From a virus, in IMG/VR virus record IMGVR_UViG_3300024300_000007, positions 1 to 38,069 of that record: 38,069 nt of DNA. One strand, written 5' to 3'. The notes under the pieces were generated by a model that was not told the origin of the DNA, did not search any database, and was given only the letters and a program-made list of their open reading frames with translations. The position numbers were made by a program, and so were the translations under genes. The first letter of the stretch is position 1, and each line of letters opens with the position of its first letter. Shown in pieces: positions 23,422-30,017 of the stretch.

Positions 23422-24849
23422 TTACCCATAGAGGAAGTTTTGGAATTCTGTGTCGTGCGCGTTCATTGGCGCGCGTCGTGTGTCTTCCCATCCTGCAAAG
23501 GCTATTGGACGGGCTTTCTGCAGTTCAAAATACATCCTCATCATCATTGCATCTGAAAAGTCAGGCGAGCGCCCGAGCTTTTCCTTGATTTCATCCTTGC
23601 CGATTATACAGAGCTTGCCATCCATGTCTGCGTTCTTGCGCTTTATCTGCTCTAAATCTTCTATGAGGTAGCCTTTGTACTCCTCTTTGATTGCGCGGTA
23701 GCAGCTCACTTGCCCGCTCCTTACTATATCGGCAAGGTAGAAATAGCATTGGCTTTTGAGATTTGCATAGTTTGGCGCGGGCTTGCTCGTGTCGCCCTCA
23801 TGTGGATTTAGTTGTCTGCCGTTGTTGAGGAACCCTTTTACGCCCGGGAGAATATCTACAACGCCTCCACCTACTCCGTCTTCATCCACTATGACTTGCG
23901 AGCGGTTGATGCTATGCGCGGCTCTGATTTCCTCAATGATGCGGGCTGTTTGATTTACGCCAAGCCCATTATGAGCCTGCACGTCAATGATGTGGAAGCC
24001 CTGCCAAGTGAAGAAGACCGATTTGTCAAGACCAAAACGCGCAACATCAACCGTCAGGTATTTTTTCCCTTCCGCTCGCCCCCTGTTTGAAAAAATGTCT
24101 ATTACCGCATCGTAGTCAAAGAGCCTTGAAGGGTCATCGTCATAATCAAAGTTCCCGTAGAGAAGCCTCTCCTTTGTCGCTTTGTCAAGCTTCTTCAAAT
24201 TCTCAATGTAGTGCGGGCTGATGAATGGGTTGTCCGTCACGAGCGCGCGGATGAATTTGCGGTAAGGGGCGAGAGAGCCTTCTTTGTCGGGCTTGTAGAA
24301 TTCATAGTAGAGAAAGTTCTTGGAGGGATTGCTTGCGATGAGGAGCTTTGGTATGGAGCCAAATTCTTCCAGCTTGTAGCGAATTCTGCTCATCACGATT
24401 GCTTTTGCTTTTGCGGTGATTTGGCTTCCCTCGTCAATGAAAGCGCCTGTGTATTCGGTTGAGCCCAATTCGTCAAACTCAGGGTCAGAAGGGTAAGCGA
24501 AAAGGTCGCGCAAGTGTATCTCCGAGCCGTTTTTGAAGCGGATTACTCCTTCAATTGAGTTGTAGTTGAAGTCTTCCTCTTTTCGCACTTCCGCGCGCCT
24601 GCATACCTCAAAGAAGGTTAGAAGGGTGCTCTCCTTGAGGGTTTTCACTATGGCGCGGCCCATCAGCCAGCGCGAGCCGGGCTTTGTCATGCAATTCTGC
24701 AAAATCCAAAGGCAGCCAAGAAAAGACTTTCCGCCCCCTGCGCCTCCCCCATAAAAGAGCTCAGTCGTGCTCTTGTCCTCAAGGATTGTGAGCGCGTCAT
24801 CTTGCTTTTCCGTCACATTGAAGAGGGGCTCATTTGGCTTTGTCTGCAT
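23422..24849 (-). CDS. terL: Terminase large subunit
   Basis: 475 residues. The ATPase has Walker A at 34-42 (GGGAGGGKS), Walker B at 135-140 (GAFIDE, Asp 139 and Glu 140) and a coupling motif near IASNPSKNF (171-179). The nuclease domain shows its three acidic sites: LTVDVARFGLDKS (Asp 268), VIVDEDGVGGG (Asp 322) and SPDFSDAMMM (Asp 433). It drives DNA into the procapsid through the portal and cuts the concatemer. Its start overlaps the end of the TerS-like gene by 20 bases. Length and motif order are normal, and all key residues are present. Confidence 0.95.
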   Translation of the reverse strand: MQTKPNEPLFNVTEKQDDALTILEDKSTTELFYGGGAGGGKSFLGCLWILQNCMTKPGSRWLMGRAIVKTLKESTLLTFFEVCRRAEVRKEEDFNYNSIEGVIRFKNGSEIHLRDLFAYPSDPEFDELGSTEYTGAFIDEGSQITAKAKAIVMSRIRYKLEEFGSIPKLLIASNPSKNFLYYEFYKPDKEGSLAPYRKFIRALVTDNPFISPHYIENLKKLDKATKERLLYGNFDYDDDPSRLFDYDAVIDIFSNRGRAEGKKYLTVDVARFGLDKSVFFTWQGFHIIDVQAHNGLGVNQTARIIEEIRAAHSINRSQVIVDEDGVGGGVVDILPGVKGFLNNGRQLNPHEGDTSKPAPNYANLKSQCYFYLADIVRSGQVSCYRAIKEEYKGYLIEDLEQIKRKNADMDGKLCIIGKDEIKEKLGRSPDFSDAMMMRMYFELQKARPIAFAGWEDTRRAPMNAHDTEFQNFLYG

Positions 24850-25345
24850 TTGAAACCCTCCTTATGGTCACGTTCCATGTCTTTTCTCCGCTCACCTCTA
24901 CCTTTTCCTTGACCTTTGGCAAGAAGCCTGCGGATTGGAGGCGGTCAAAAACCCCGAACACGACCTGAGAGCCACGGTAGAGGATTTCACTCTTACCGAC
25001 CTTGTCCTTGCTCTTGGCGGCGCTCGCTGCATATTCGGCGAGATGTGCCTGTTGCGTGTATTCGGTGTAGCGCTTAAAGTCATAGAGGAGAGCTTTCTGG
25101 TCTTTGAGATACTCCTTGCCGAAAACGTCTTGGAAGTGGCTGAGGAGCTTTCTTGCGGTGCGCTCGTTCATCTCAAGCGACTTGGCAATGGTCTTGAAGG
25201 TTGCGCCCTGAAAGCGCATATCCGCGATTTGGGAGCCTAATTCTATGCGCTCTTGCTCGGTCATGTGCTCGCCAGCTTTCCGCTTGTGAGCGGCATTTGG
25301 CGGCATTTGGCGCTTCTCTGCAGGCTCAATGCTTGGCTCGTCCAT
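24830..25345 (-). CDS. Terminase small subunit-like DNA-binding protein
   Basis: 171 residues. A helix-turn-helix lies at about 30-70 (QIADMRFQGATFKTIAKSLEMNERTARKLLSHF), followed by a long helical oligomerisation region and a C-terminal strand (EKTWNVTIRRVSN) that could contact TerL. This is the standard plan of small terminase subunits, which recognise viral DNA. Its gene directly precedes terL. Two tandem copies of a 10-bp unit (CGGCATTTGG on the plus strand, 25291-25310) lie inside its 5' part; packaging sites in phages often lie in terS, so this may be the recognition site. Confidence 0.75.
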   Translation of the reverse strand: MDEPSIEPAEKRQMPPNAAHKRKAGEHMTEQERIELGSQIADMRFQGATFKTIAKSLEMNERTARKLLSHFQDVFGKEYLKDQKALLYDFKRYTEYTQQAHLAEYAASAAKSKDKVGKSEILYRGSQVVFGVFDRLQSAGFLPKVKEKVEVSGEKTWNVTIRRVSNADKAK

Positions 25346-25378
25346 GCTAATCTACCTGTACAATATCATTATGATGTT

Positions 25379-25969
25379 TCAAGTGCCTGAAATGGGTGGC
25401 GTTTGGGGGGTCGGGTTTATCGTAGCGGTGTTTTTCTTGTCTTTCTTGCGCGTGTAGGTCTTGACCGTGTCCATGTCTATCTGCTTGTTGCAATGGGGGC
25501 AGTCTATGAAGCGCTGGGCGGGGCGCATGTCCATCATGTCAAAGTCGGGGAGGTTGGAGAGGTCAATGTAGGCTTTTACTTCCTCAAGCTTCATGTTGAG
25601 ATTGACCGCGAGCTGCTCTACCTGTACATGGTGATTTTGCACGATGTCTTGCAGCAGCTTTGCCTTGAGGGAGGGGTCATCCGCGCCTTTGATTGAGTTG
25701 AGGAGGAGGGTGAGGGTCTTTGCCGTTTCGTCATCCATTTGTTGGCTGTTGCACGGTATCTTTTCCAGCCCGAGCTCGCAAGCTGCCCGCCATCGGTGCT
25801 CGCCGTCAATAATCTGCTGCTTCTTGCCATCGGGTCGGCTGACTATAGCGCCTTGAAATCCCCTTGCCTTTATTGTCCTCTTGAGGTGCTCAAATTCCTC
25901 TTGGCTCATCCTATTTGAATTCCAAGGATTGGGCGCAAAGTCCTTTACTGGTAGATAGAGCAATTCCAT
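25379..25969 (-). CDS. ParB/DpdB-like protein with C-terminal zinc motif
   Basis: 196 residues. The N-terminal 90 residues are a ParB-like domain (DFAPNPWNSNRMSQEEFEHL, IIDGEHRWRAACELG), in which the GEHR box binds a nucleotide. A helical domain follows, and a short zinc element (CPHC) at about residue 158 precedes a basic, Pro/Thr-rich tail. Its ATG directly follows the stop of the TGT-like gene. In the bacterial Dpd system, DpdB is a ParB-like ATPase needed along with DpdA to put preQ0 into DNA, so this protein is probably its counterpart. That equivalence is inference from domain and place. Confidence 0.75.
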   Translation of the reverse strand: MELLYLPVKDFAPNPWNSNRMSQEEFEHLKRTIKARGFQGAIVSRPDGKKQQIIDGEHRWRAACELGLEKIPCNSQQMDDETAKTLTLLLNSIKGADDPSLKAKLLQDIVQNHHVQVEQLAVNLNMKLEEVKAYIDLSNLPDFDMMDMRPAQRFIDCPHCNKQIDMDTVKTYTRKKDKKNTATINPTPQTPPISGT

Positions 25970-26749
25970 TCAAATTCCCCCCGTTCCCCAAGGCTTTCTG
26001 AGCTCAAGGTGGTCTGCGTATTTTTTCCATTGTATGATGTTCCACTTATCAGCAGCCATGCGCTGCCCTGTCATCGGCTGAGGCTTCTTATGGTAGCGCA
26101 GGTTGCGTATGGTCCCGCGGTCATAGATGTAGAGCCTTCCGCGCATCTCGCCCATAATCCAGTTGATGCTGTCGGCAGAGTACCAGGGGAAGATGTCAAG
26201 CAGTCGCGGCGAGGTCATGCCGAAGCCATGCACCTTCACTTTTTTTGGGATTATCTCAAAGCACTTTCTGAGAAACGCGCTTCGGAAGGTGTAAGCCCTT
26301 TTGCCGACAAGACCGCCAAGACCAATGTACTTGTAGCCGTTGTCCATGTAGTCCTTGAGGAATTGCCAATCTTCCCCCATGTGGAAGGCAGGCATGGGCT
26401 CAAGCCCTTCCTTCTCCATTGCCTTTTGATTGTCAAGCGTGGCTTCTGCATCCCCGATTACGTCAAGGTTTGCGAAAACATCTATGCTCTTTTGGTGAGC
26501 TTTGACGAACTCAGTGTACTCCTCAAGCTTGATGGATGCTCCGCTGTTGTAGGCTGAGAACGCCCCGCTGTCAAGAAATATGTGAGGGATGCGTACTTCC
26601 CGCGTGAGGAAAGAGGGGTCTTTCTTGAGGTAGAAGTAGGAGGTCAGCCCATATTGTACGCCATGCTGAATGAGAGCATCGTATATCTGAGAAGCGTACT
26701 TGCTCTTCACAAACACGCCCCTCTCAATCCCCGCGAAGTAAAGCTTCAT
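25970..26749 (-). CDS. dpdA: TGT-like DNA transglycosylase, copy 1 (DpdA-like)
   Basis: 259 residues, a compact tRNA-guanine transglycosylase-like barrel. Key landmarks: FLDSGAFSA at 58-66 (TGT: D-S-G-G-F; Asp 60 general acid/base), ANLDVIGD at 93-100, GLGGLVGK at 143-150 (TGT: I-G-G-L-x-V-G-E), then HGFGMTSPRLLDIFPWYSAD, in which Asp 193 lines up with the TGT nucleophile. There is no zinc-binding site, as expected for DpdA proteins, which swap guanine in DNA, not tRNA, for preQ0. The ATG overlaps the stop codon of an upstream queC relic (ATGA), and the ParB gene follows without a gap. Confidence 0.85.
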   Translation of the reverse strand: MKLYFAGIERGVFVKSKYASQIYDALIQHGVQYGLTSYFYLKKDPSFLTREVRIPHIFLDSGAFSAYNSGASIKLEEYTEFVKAHQKSIDVFANLDVIGDAEATLDNQKAMEKEGLEPMPAFHMGEDWQFLKDYMDNGYKYIGLGGLVGKRAYTFRSAFLRKCFEIIPKKVKVHGFGMTSPRLLDIFPWYSADSINWIMGEMRGRLYIYDRGTIRNLRYHKKPQPMTGQRMAADKWNIIQWKKYADHLELRKPWGTGGI

Positions 26750-26895
26750 CTTTCTTCCTCGTATTTGGTCGGGTCAATCAAGCCCGCGAGCTTGAAAGCC
26801 ATTTTTCTTTCTTGGCACGTTCCACATTTTCCACGGTGCAGATTTCTTCCCTCGTAGCAACTCCACGTCCGCGAGTAATCCACGCCGAGAAGATG
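26746..26895 (-). pseudogene. queC: Relic of a second queC (last 49 codons)
   Basis: Read in the frame that ends at TGA 26746-26748, this stretch matches the C-terminus of QueC from His 172 on: HLLGVDYSRTWSCYEG, GKCGTCQERK and so on to the end, in about 30 of the first 35 positions. One of the four zinc Cys (Cys 192) is replaced by Arg. It has no start codon of its own. The stop overlaps the ATG of dpdA copy 1, just as a complete queC would have done. The segment is joined, in another frame, to the broken ParB gene at a short GC-rich match (GCGCGCGG). Confidence 0.9.
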
Positions 26896-27085
26896 CCGCG
26901 CGCCAGCGGTGTTCGCCGTCTATTATTTGGCTTTTGCCGTTGAGGGGGCGGGCTACTACAGGCAGCTTGAAGCCGAATTTTTTTATTGTGGCTTTCAAGT
27001 GGTCAAACTGCTCCTCGCTCATGCGGTTGCTGTTCCAAGGATTAGGCACGAATTCCTCAACTGAAATTACCTTAAGCTCAAACAC
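26774..27085 (-). CDS. Truncated ParB-like protein, chimeric C-terminus
   Basis: 104 residues from a GTG start that directly follows the dpdA copy 2 stop. Residues 1-64 are homologous to the start of the other ParB-like protein (VPNPWNSNRMSEEQFDHL, IIDGEHRWRAA). At that point homology ends and the remaining 40 residues are a frame-shifted reading of a queC 3' end, so they are not a natural domain. The nucleotide-binding box GEHRWRAA is complete, but the helical and zinc parts found in the longer paralogue are lost. The product may be inactive, or it may act as a free ParB N-domain. Confidence 0.75.
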   Translation of the reverse strand: MFELKVISVEEFVPNPWNSNRMSEEQFDHLKATIKKFGFKLPVVARPLNGKSQIIDGEHRWRAASSRRGLLADVELLRGKKSAPWKMWNVPRKKNGFQARGLD

Positions 27086-27856
27086 TCAAATCCCCCCGCT
27101 GCCCCAAGGCTTGCGCTGCTCAAGATTGTCTGCGTACTTTTTCCACTGTATGATGTTCCATGTGTTGGCGACGACGTGCTGCTGCTTGCCTGCATGCACC
27201 GCCTTTGTGGTGAGGTGCTTCATTGTGCCGTCTTGGAAGGAGTACAGGGAGCCGCGCATTGCCCCAAGTAGCCAATTTATGCTGTCAATTGAGTACCACG
27301 GAAAGAGGTCTATCAGCCTTGGGCTTGTCATGCCGTACCCATGCACTTTCACGTTTTTTGGAATTTCGCTGAATGCCATTTTGCAGAAGGCGAGCCTGTG
27401 CTTGTGCGGCTTTCCCACAAGCCCGCCCAAGGCAATGTACTTGTACCCCGCGTCAATGTAGAGCTTGAGCCATTTCAAATCTTCGCCGAAGTGGAAGGTA
27501 GGGAGCGGGTGCAGGCCTGCCTTTTCCATGTGCAGGTGATTTTTGTATGTCTGCTCCGCGTCGCCTATCACGTCCAGCCCCGCGCACACTTCCAGCTTTT
27601 TTTCGTGCTCCTTGATGAACTCAATGTACTTGTCTATGTCAATGTTGGCGCCGCTGTTGTGCGCGGAAAATGCGCCGCTGTCAAGGAAAAGCCCCTGCAT
27701 GAAAGCGAAATCCTGCATGCGTGCGGGCGTGTCTTTCATGTAGTAGTAGGAGGTCAGCCCGTACTTTATCTTGAACGCCTTGAAGTCGCGCGTGAGCGCT
27801 ACTCCTTGGCTGTTGGAAACAAGGATATTTTCAACGCTTGCAAAGTACAGTTTCAT
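27086..27856 (-). CDS. dpdA: TGT-like DNA transglycosylase, copy 2 (DpdA-like)
   Basis: 256 residues, clearly paralogous to copy 1 (about half the residues the same) over its whole length. The TGT landmarks are kept: FLDSGAFSA with Asp 59, AGLDVIGD, ALGGLVGK, and VHGYGMTSPRLIDLFPWYSID with Asp 191 as candidate nucleophile. Both copies end in a nearly identical KPWG(S/T)GGI. The N-terminal 55 residues differ most, so the two may recognise different DNA sequences or bases. The ATG lies one base after the queC stop; an in-frame ATG further upstream would run deep into queC and is rejected. A GTG-started ParB gene follows with no gap. Confidence 0.85.
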   Translation of the reverse strand: MKLYFASVENILVSNSQGVALTRDFKAFKIKYGLTSYYYMKDTPARMQDFAFMQGLFLDSGAFSAHNSGANIDIDKYIEFIKEHEKKLEVCAGLDVIGDAEQTYKNHLHMEKAGLHPLPTFHFGEDLKWLKLYIDAGYKYIALGGLVGKPHKHRLAFCKMAFSEIPKNVKVHGYGMTSPRLIDLFPWYSIDSINWLLGAMRGSLYSFQDGTMKHLTTKAVHAGKQQHVVANTWNIIQWKKYADNLEQRKPWGSGGI

Positions 27857-27857
27857 A

Positions 27858-28514
27858 TTATTGCCTGTAGATTGTCGGGTCGGGAACGTGCGAGTTGATG
27901 AACGCCTCCTTGCGCTCTTGGCATGTGCCACATTTTCCACAGTGGAGTTTTTTGCCTTCGTAGCAGCTCCACGTCCGTGAGTAATCCACGCCGAGAAGAT
28001 GCCCGCGCGCTGCTATGTCCGACTTTCTGATATGCACATAGGGCGCGTAAATCTTCACTTGAGAGTATGTGCCAAGCTGCGCAGCCATGCTCAAAACCTC
28101 AACGAAGCGCGGTCTGCAGTCGGGATAAATTGCGTTGTCGTTTGCGTGAGGCCCGAAATAAACCTCCTTGATTTTGAGGTTCTCCGCCCAAGCTACGGCA
28201 ATTGAGAGCATCACCATGTTGCGGTTTGGCACTACTGTGAGCTTTTGGTTGGCGTGCGTGTAGTGCTGCTTTGGAATATCGCCCTTGCCTGTCAAGACGC
28301 TGCTTGAAATGATGGATTTTATTGCCCCCAAGGAAACGGTCTTGTGCATGGCGCAGAGCTTCTTGCCCCAATAGTGCGCGTAGGCGAGTTCCTTTCTATG
28401 CCTTTGCCCGTAGTCAAAGGTGAGCCCATAGCACTCTACTCCACGCGCTGCGAGGTCATGGAGAAGCGTCACGCTGTCCATTCCTCCGCTCAAGATGATT
28501 ATTGCTTTTGCCAT
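27858..28514 (-). CDS. queC: 7-cyano-7-deazaguanine (preQ0) synthase QueC
   Basis: 218 residues, full length. The PP-loop SGGMDS is at 9-14, and the C-terminal zinc site has four Cys (184, 192, 195, 198; SCYEGKKLHCGKCGTC). QueC turns CDG into preQ0 with ATP and ammonia. Other expected parts are present: FDYGQRHRKEL (34-42) and VPNRNMVMLS (95-104). It has no GAT domain of the archaeosine enzyme Gat-QueC, so it ends the pathway at preQ0. Its ATG lies two bases after the folE stop and dpdA copy 2 follows by one base, so product and user are made together. Confidence 0.95.
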   Translation of the reverse strand: MAKAIIILSGGMDSVTLLHDLAARGVECYGLTFDYGQRHRKELAYAHYWGKKLCAMHKTVSLGAIKSIISSSVLTGKGDIPKQHYTHANQKLTVVPNRNMVMLSIAVAWAENLKIKEVYFGPHANDNAIYPDCRPRFVEVLSMAAQLGTYSQVKIYAPYVHIRKSDIAARGHLLGVDYSRTWSCYEGKKLHCGKCGTCQERKEAFINSHVPDPTIYRQ

Positions 28515-28516
28515 AA

Positions 28517-29029
28517 TTACCCCATTGTCAATTTCAGGAATTCGTCTTTTGCCTTATAGTCATTGTGCCTGAACACGCCCTTGAGGGCGCTTGTGACCAT
28601 TACCGAGCTTTGCTTCTTCACTCCCCTGCAGCGCATACATTCGTGTTGTGCTTCCAGAACAACCATCACTCCGAGGGGCTCAAGCTCTTTGTCAAGGAAC
28701 TTGGTGAGCTCTTGAGTGAGGCGCTCTTGCAGTTGCGGGCGGCTTGCGAATTTGTCAAGCGCTCTTGCGAGCTTGCTTACCCCGCATATTTTTGACTTGG
28801 GGATATACCCGATGTGAGCCCTCCCAACAAAAGGCATCAGGTGGTGAGCGCAGATTGAAGCGAACTCAATGTTCTTGAGGATGATGAGTTGGTCGTAGTC
28901 GGGATTTTGGAAGGTCGTAAATTTGAAATTTTGCTTGCTCTTGAGCTCCTTGAAGTAGCGAGCTACGCGCTTGGGCGTGTTTTGCCTTTCTTCCTTATCA
29001 AATAATTTATCGCTTACTTCAATTTTCAT
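28517..29029 (-). CDS. folE: GTP cyclohydrolase I
   Basis: 170 residues. The conserved core is complete: ICAHHLMPFVGRAHIGYIP (Cys 60 zinc; His 62 and 63), VSKLARALDKFASRPQLQERLT, and QHECMRCRGVKK (His 129, Cys 131 zinc). The N-terminal region is shorter than in most cellular enzymes. It converts GTP to dihydroneopterin triphosphate, the first step of the 7-deazaguanine pathway. The true start is the ATG at 29029, which overlaps the phosphoribosyltransferase stop (ATGA); a longer frame has no support. It is type IA (FolE), not the archaeal MptA type, so it was probably acquired from a bacterium or another virus. Confidence 0.92.
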   Translation of the reverse strand: MKIEVSDKLFDKEERQNTPKRVARYFKELKSKQNFKFTTFQNPDYDQLIILKNIEFASICAHHLMPFVGRAHIGYIPKSKICGVSKLARALDKFASRPQLQERLTQELTKFLDKELEPLGVMVVLEAQHECMRCRGVKKQSSVMVTSALKGVFRHNDYKAKDEFLKLTMG

Positions 29030-29397
29030 GGTTCCAACTCCCACGGAAAAACAATCCATGCTCCCTTCTTTTCATAAAGCGAGAAGTCCGGCGACGACCT
29101 TGTGAGCTTGTGCCAGAACATAGTAGCTACTTTGTGGTCTTTGAACTTGAGCAGCGTGTCGCCCGTGTCGCTTATGTCATCCACAATGAGCGAGGTTTCG
29201 CGCGGCTCAATGTCAAGGGGCAGCTTGAGCTTGTGCGAAATCATCACCGCAAGGCAAAGCCCCCCTCTTGGGATGCCATAGACGCTTTTCACTTCGCCTT
29301 GTGCTATGCAGCGCTGAAGCTCAAGGTCGCGGGAAAGCACGGTGACGAACTTATTTACCTGCTTCCAGCTTACATATTTTTTTCCTTTTGCCATCAT
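29026..29397 (-). CDS. Purine phosphoribosyltransferase-like protein
   Basis: 123 residues. Type I PRTase signs: VYGIPRGGLCLAVMISHKL (39-57, the N-terminal loop of Gpt-like enzymes) and the PRPP-binding loop SLIVDDISDTGDTL (69-82). It is shorter than cellular xanthine-guanine enzymes (about 150). Such enzymes join a free purine base to PRPP. In this cluster the natural substrate could be the guanine freed by DpdA, sent back to GMP and GTP for FolE; a role with a 7-deazapurine base is the alternative. Two start codons are possible, ATG 29397 (ATGA overlap with queD) or ATG 29394. Confidence 0.8.
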   Translation of the reverse strand: MMAKGKKYVSWKQVNKFVTVLSRDLELQRCIAQGEVKSVYGIPRGGLCLAVMISHKLKLPLDIEPRETSLIVDDISDTGDTLLKFKDHKVATMFWHKLTRSSPDFSLYEKKGAWIVFPWELEP

Positions 29398-29756
29398 TGT
29401 ATCGCCTTTTGCGCCTCGCAGTACGAGGTTTCGGTTTCCCAGACACGCACCCTGATGTTGGCAATGTGCGAAGGTTTCGGGTGCGCTGCCTTGCCTTCCA
29501 AAGCATCAAGCAGGAGCTTTGCGAAGTTTTCAGCGGTTGGCTGCTTCATAAAGTCGTTGAGGTTTCTGTGGTCGTATGCCATGATTACTTTGCTGATGTG
29601 CGAGTAGTCTGCAATCATGCCATGCTCGTTTGTCTTGAGCGCGTCAATCCAAACCTCTATCTTGTAGTTGTGCCCGTGTAGCCTGTTGCATGGGCTGTCA
29701 TAAGGCAGCGTCAGTTGATGAGCGCAGCTAATCGTTTTTACTTTGTAGATTTGCAT
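29394..29756 (-). CDS. queD: 6-carboxy-5,6,7,8-tetrahydropterin synthase QueD
   Basis: 120 residues. All family landmarks are present: CAHQL with zinc His 13, SPCNRLHGHNYKIEVW with catalytic Cys 23 and zinc His 27 and His 29, AYDHRNLND with Asp 62 and His 63 of the relay, TAENFA, and the final acid in WETETSYCEA. It converts dihydroneopterin triphosphate to carboxytetrahydropterin. The start is ATG 29756 with GAGGGGGAT upstream; it overlaps the end of the previous gene by 29 bases. The mammalian-type PTPS product is unlikely because the Cys and Glu pattern is the QueD one. Confidence 0.92.
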   Translation of the reverse strand: MQIYKVKTISCAHQLTLPYDSPCNRLHGHNYKIEVWIDALKTNEHGMIADYSHISKVIMAYDHRNLNDFMKQPTAENFAKLLLDALEGKAAHPKPSHIANIRVRVWETETSYCEAQKAIQ

Positions 29757-30015
29757 TATCCCCCTCTTTTGGTACATAGTTCAGCACATTGACAGTTTCC
29801 GGCTTTTTTTGCTCCGGCAGTTTGTGGCCAATGAGTACGAGCGCTGAATACTCAACAAGCACGGAGCTTTGCCTGTTGGTCAGGTTTGTTGTTGAGTATT
29901 GTAGGTCTATTATTTCAAACTGCTGCAGGAGCGCGTAGATTTGGTTTTGCAGTTGCTCGCTCTGAAATGCCTTGAGTATCACAACCGCGCCGATTTCTTT
30001 TTCCCGAAAGCCCAT
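29728..30015 (-). CDS. Cse60-like small protein with NVLNYVPK tail
   Basis: 95 residues. The body (VVILKAFQSEQLQNQIYALLQQFEIIDLQYSTTN, then VEYSALVLIGHKL) resembles the Cse60-type small proteins of phages and spore-formers, of unknown function. The C-terminal segment PETVNVLNYVPKEG is also found, as PERVNVLNYVPKDC, in the otherwise different gene at 33123-33314. The gene is embedded between queE and queD with minimal spacing, so it is co-expressed with preQ0 synthesis, but no enzymatic role is suggested by its sequence. Confidence 0.6.
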   Translation of the reverse strand: MGFREKEIGAVVILKAFQSEQLQNQIYALLQQFEIIDLQYSTTNLTNRQSSVLVEYSALVLIGHKLPEQKKPETVNVLNYVPKEGDNANLQSKND

Positions 30016-30017
30016 GC

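Noticed and set aside
25970-27856. TGT-like proteins as tRNA-modifying enzymes (ArcTGT)
   Set aside because: They are half the length of archaeal ArcTGT, lack the zinc site and PUA domain, and are paired with ParB-like genes.
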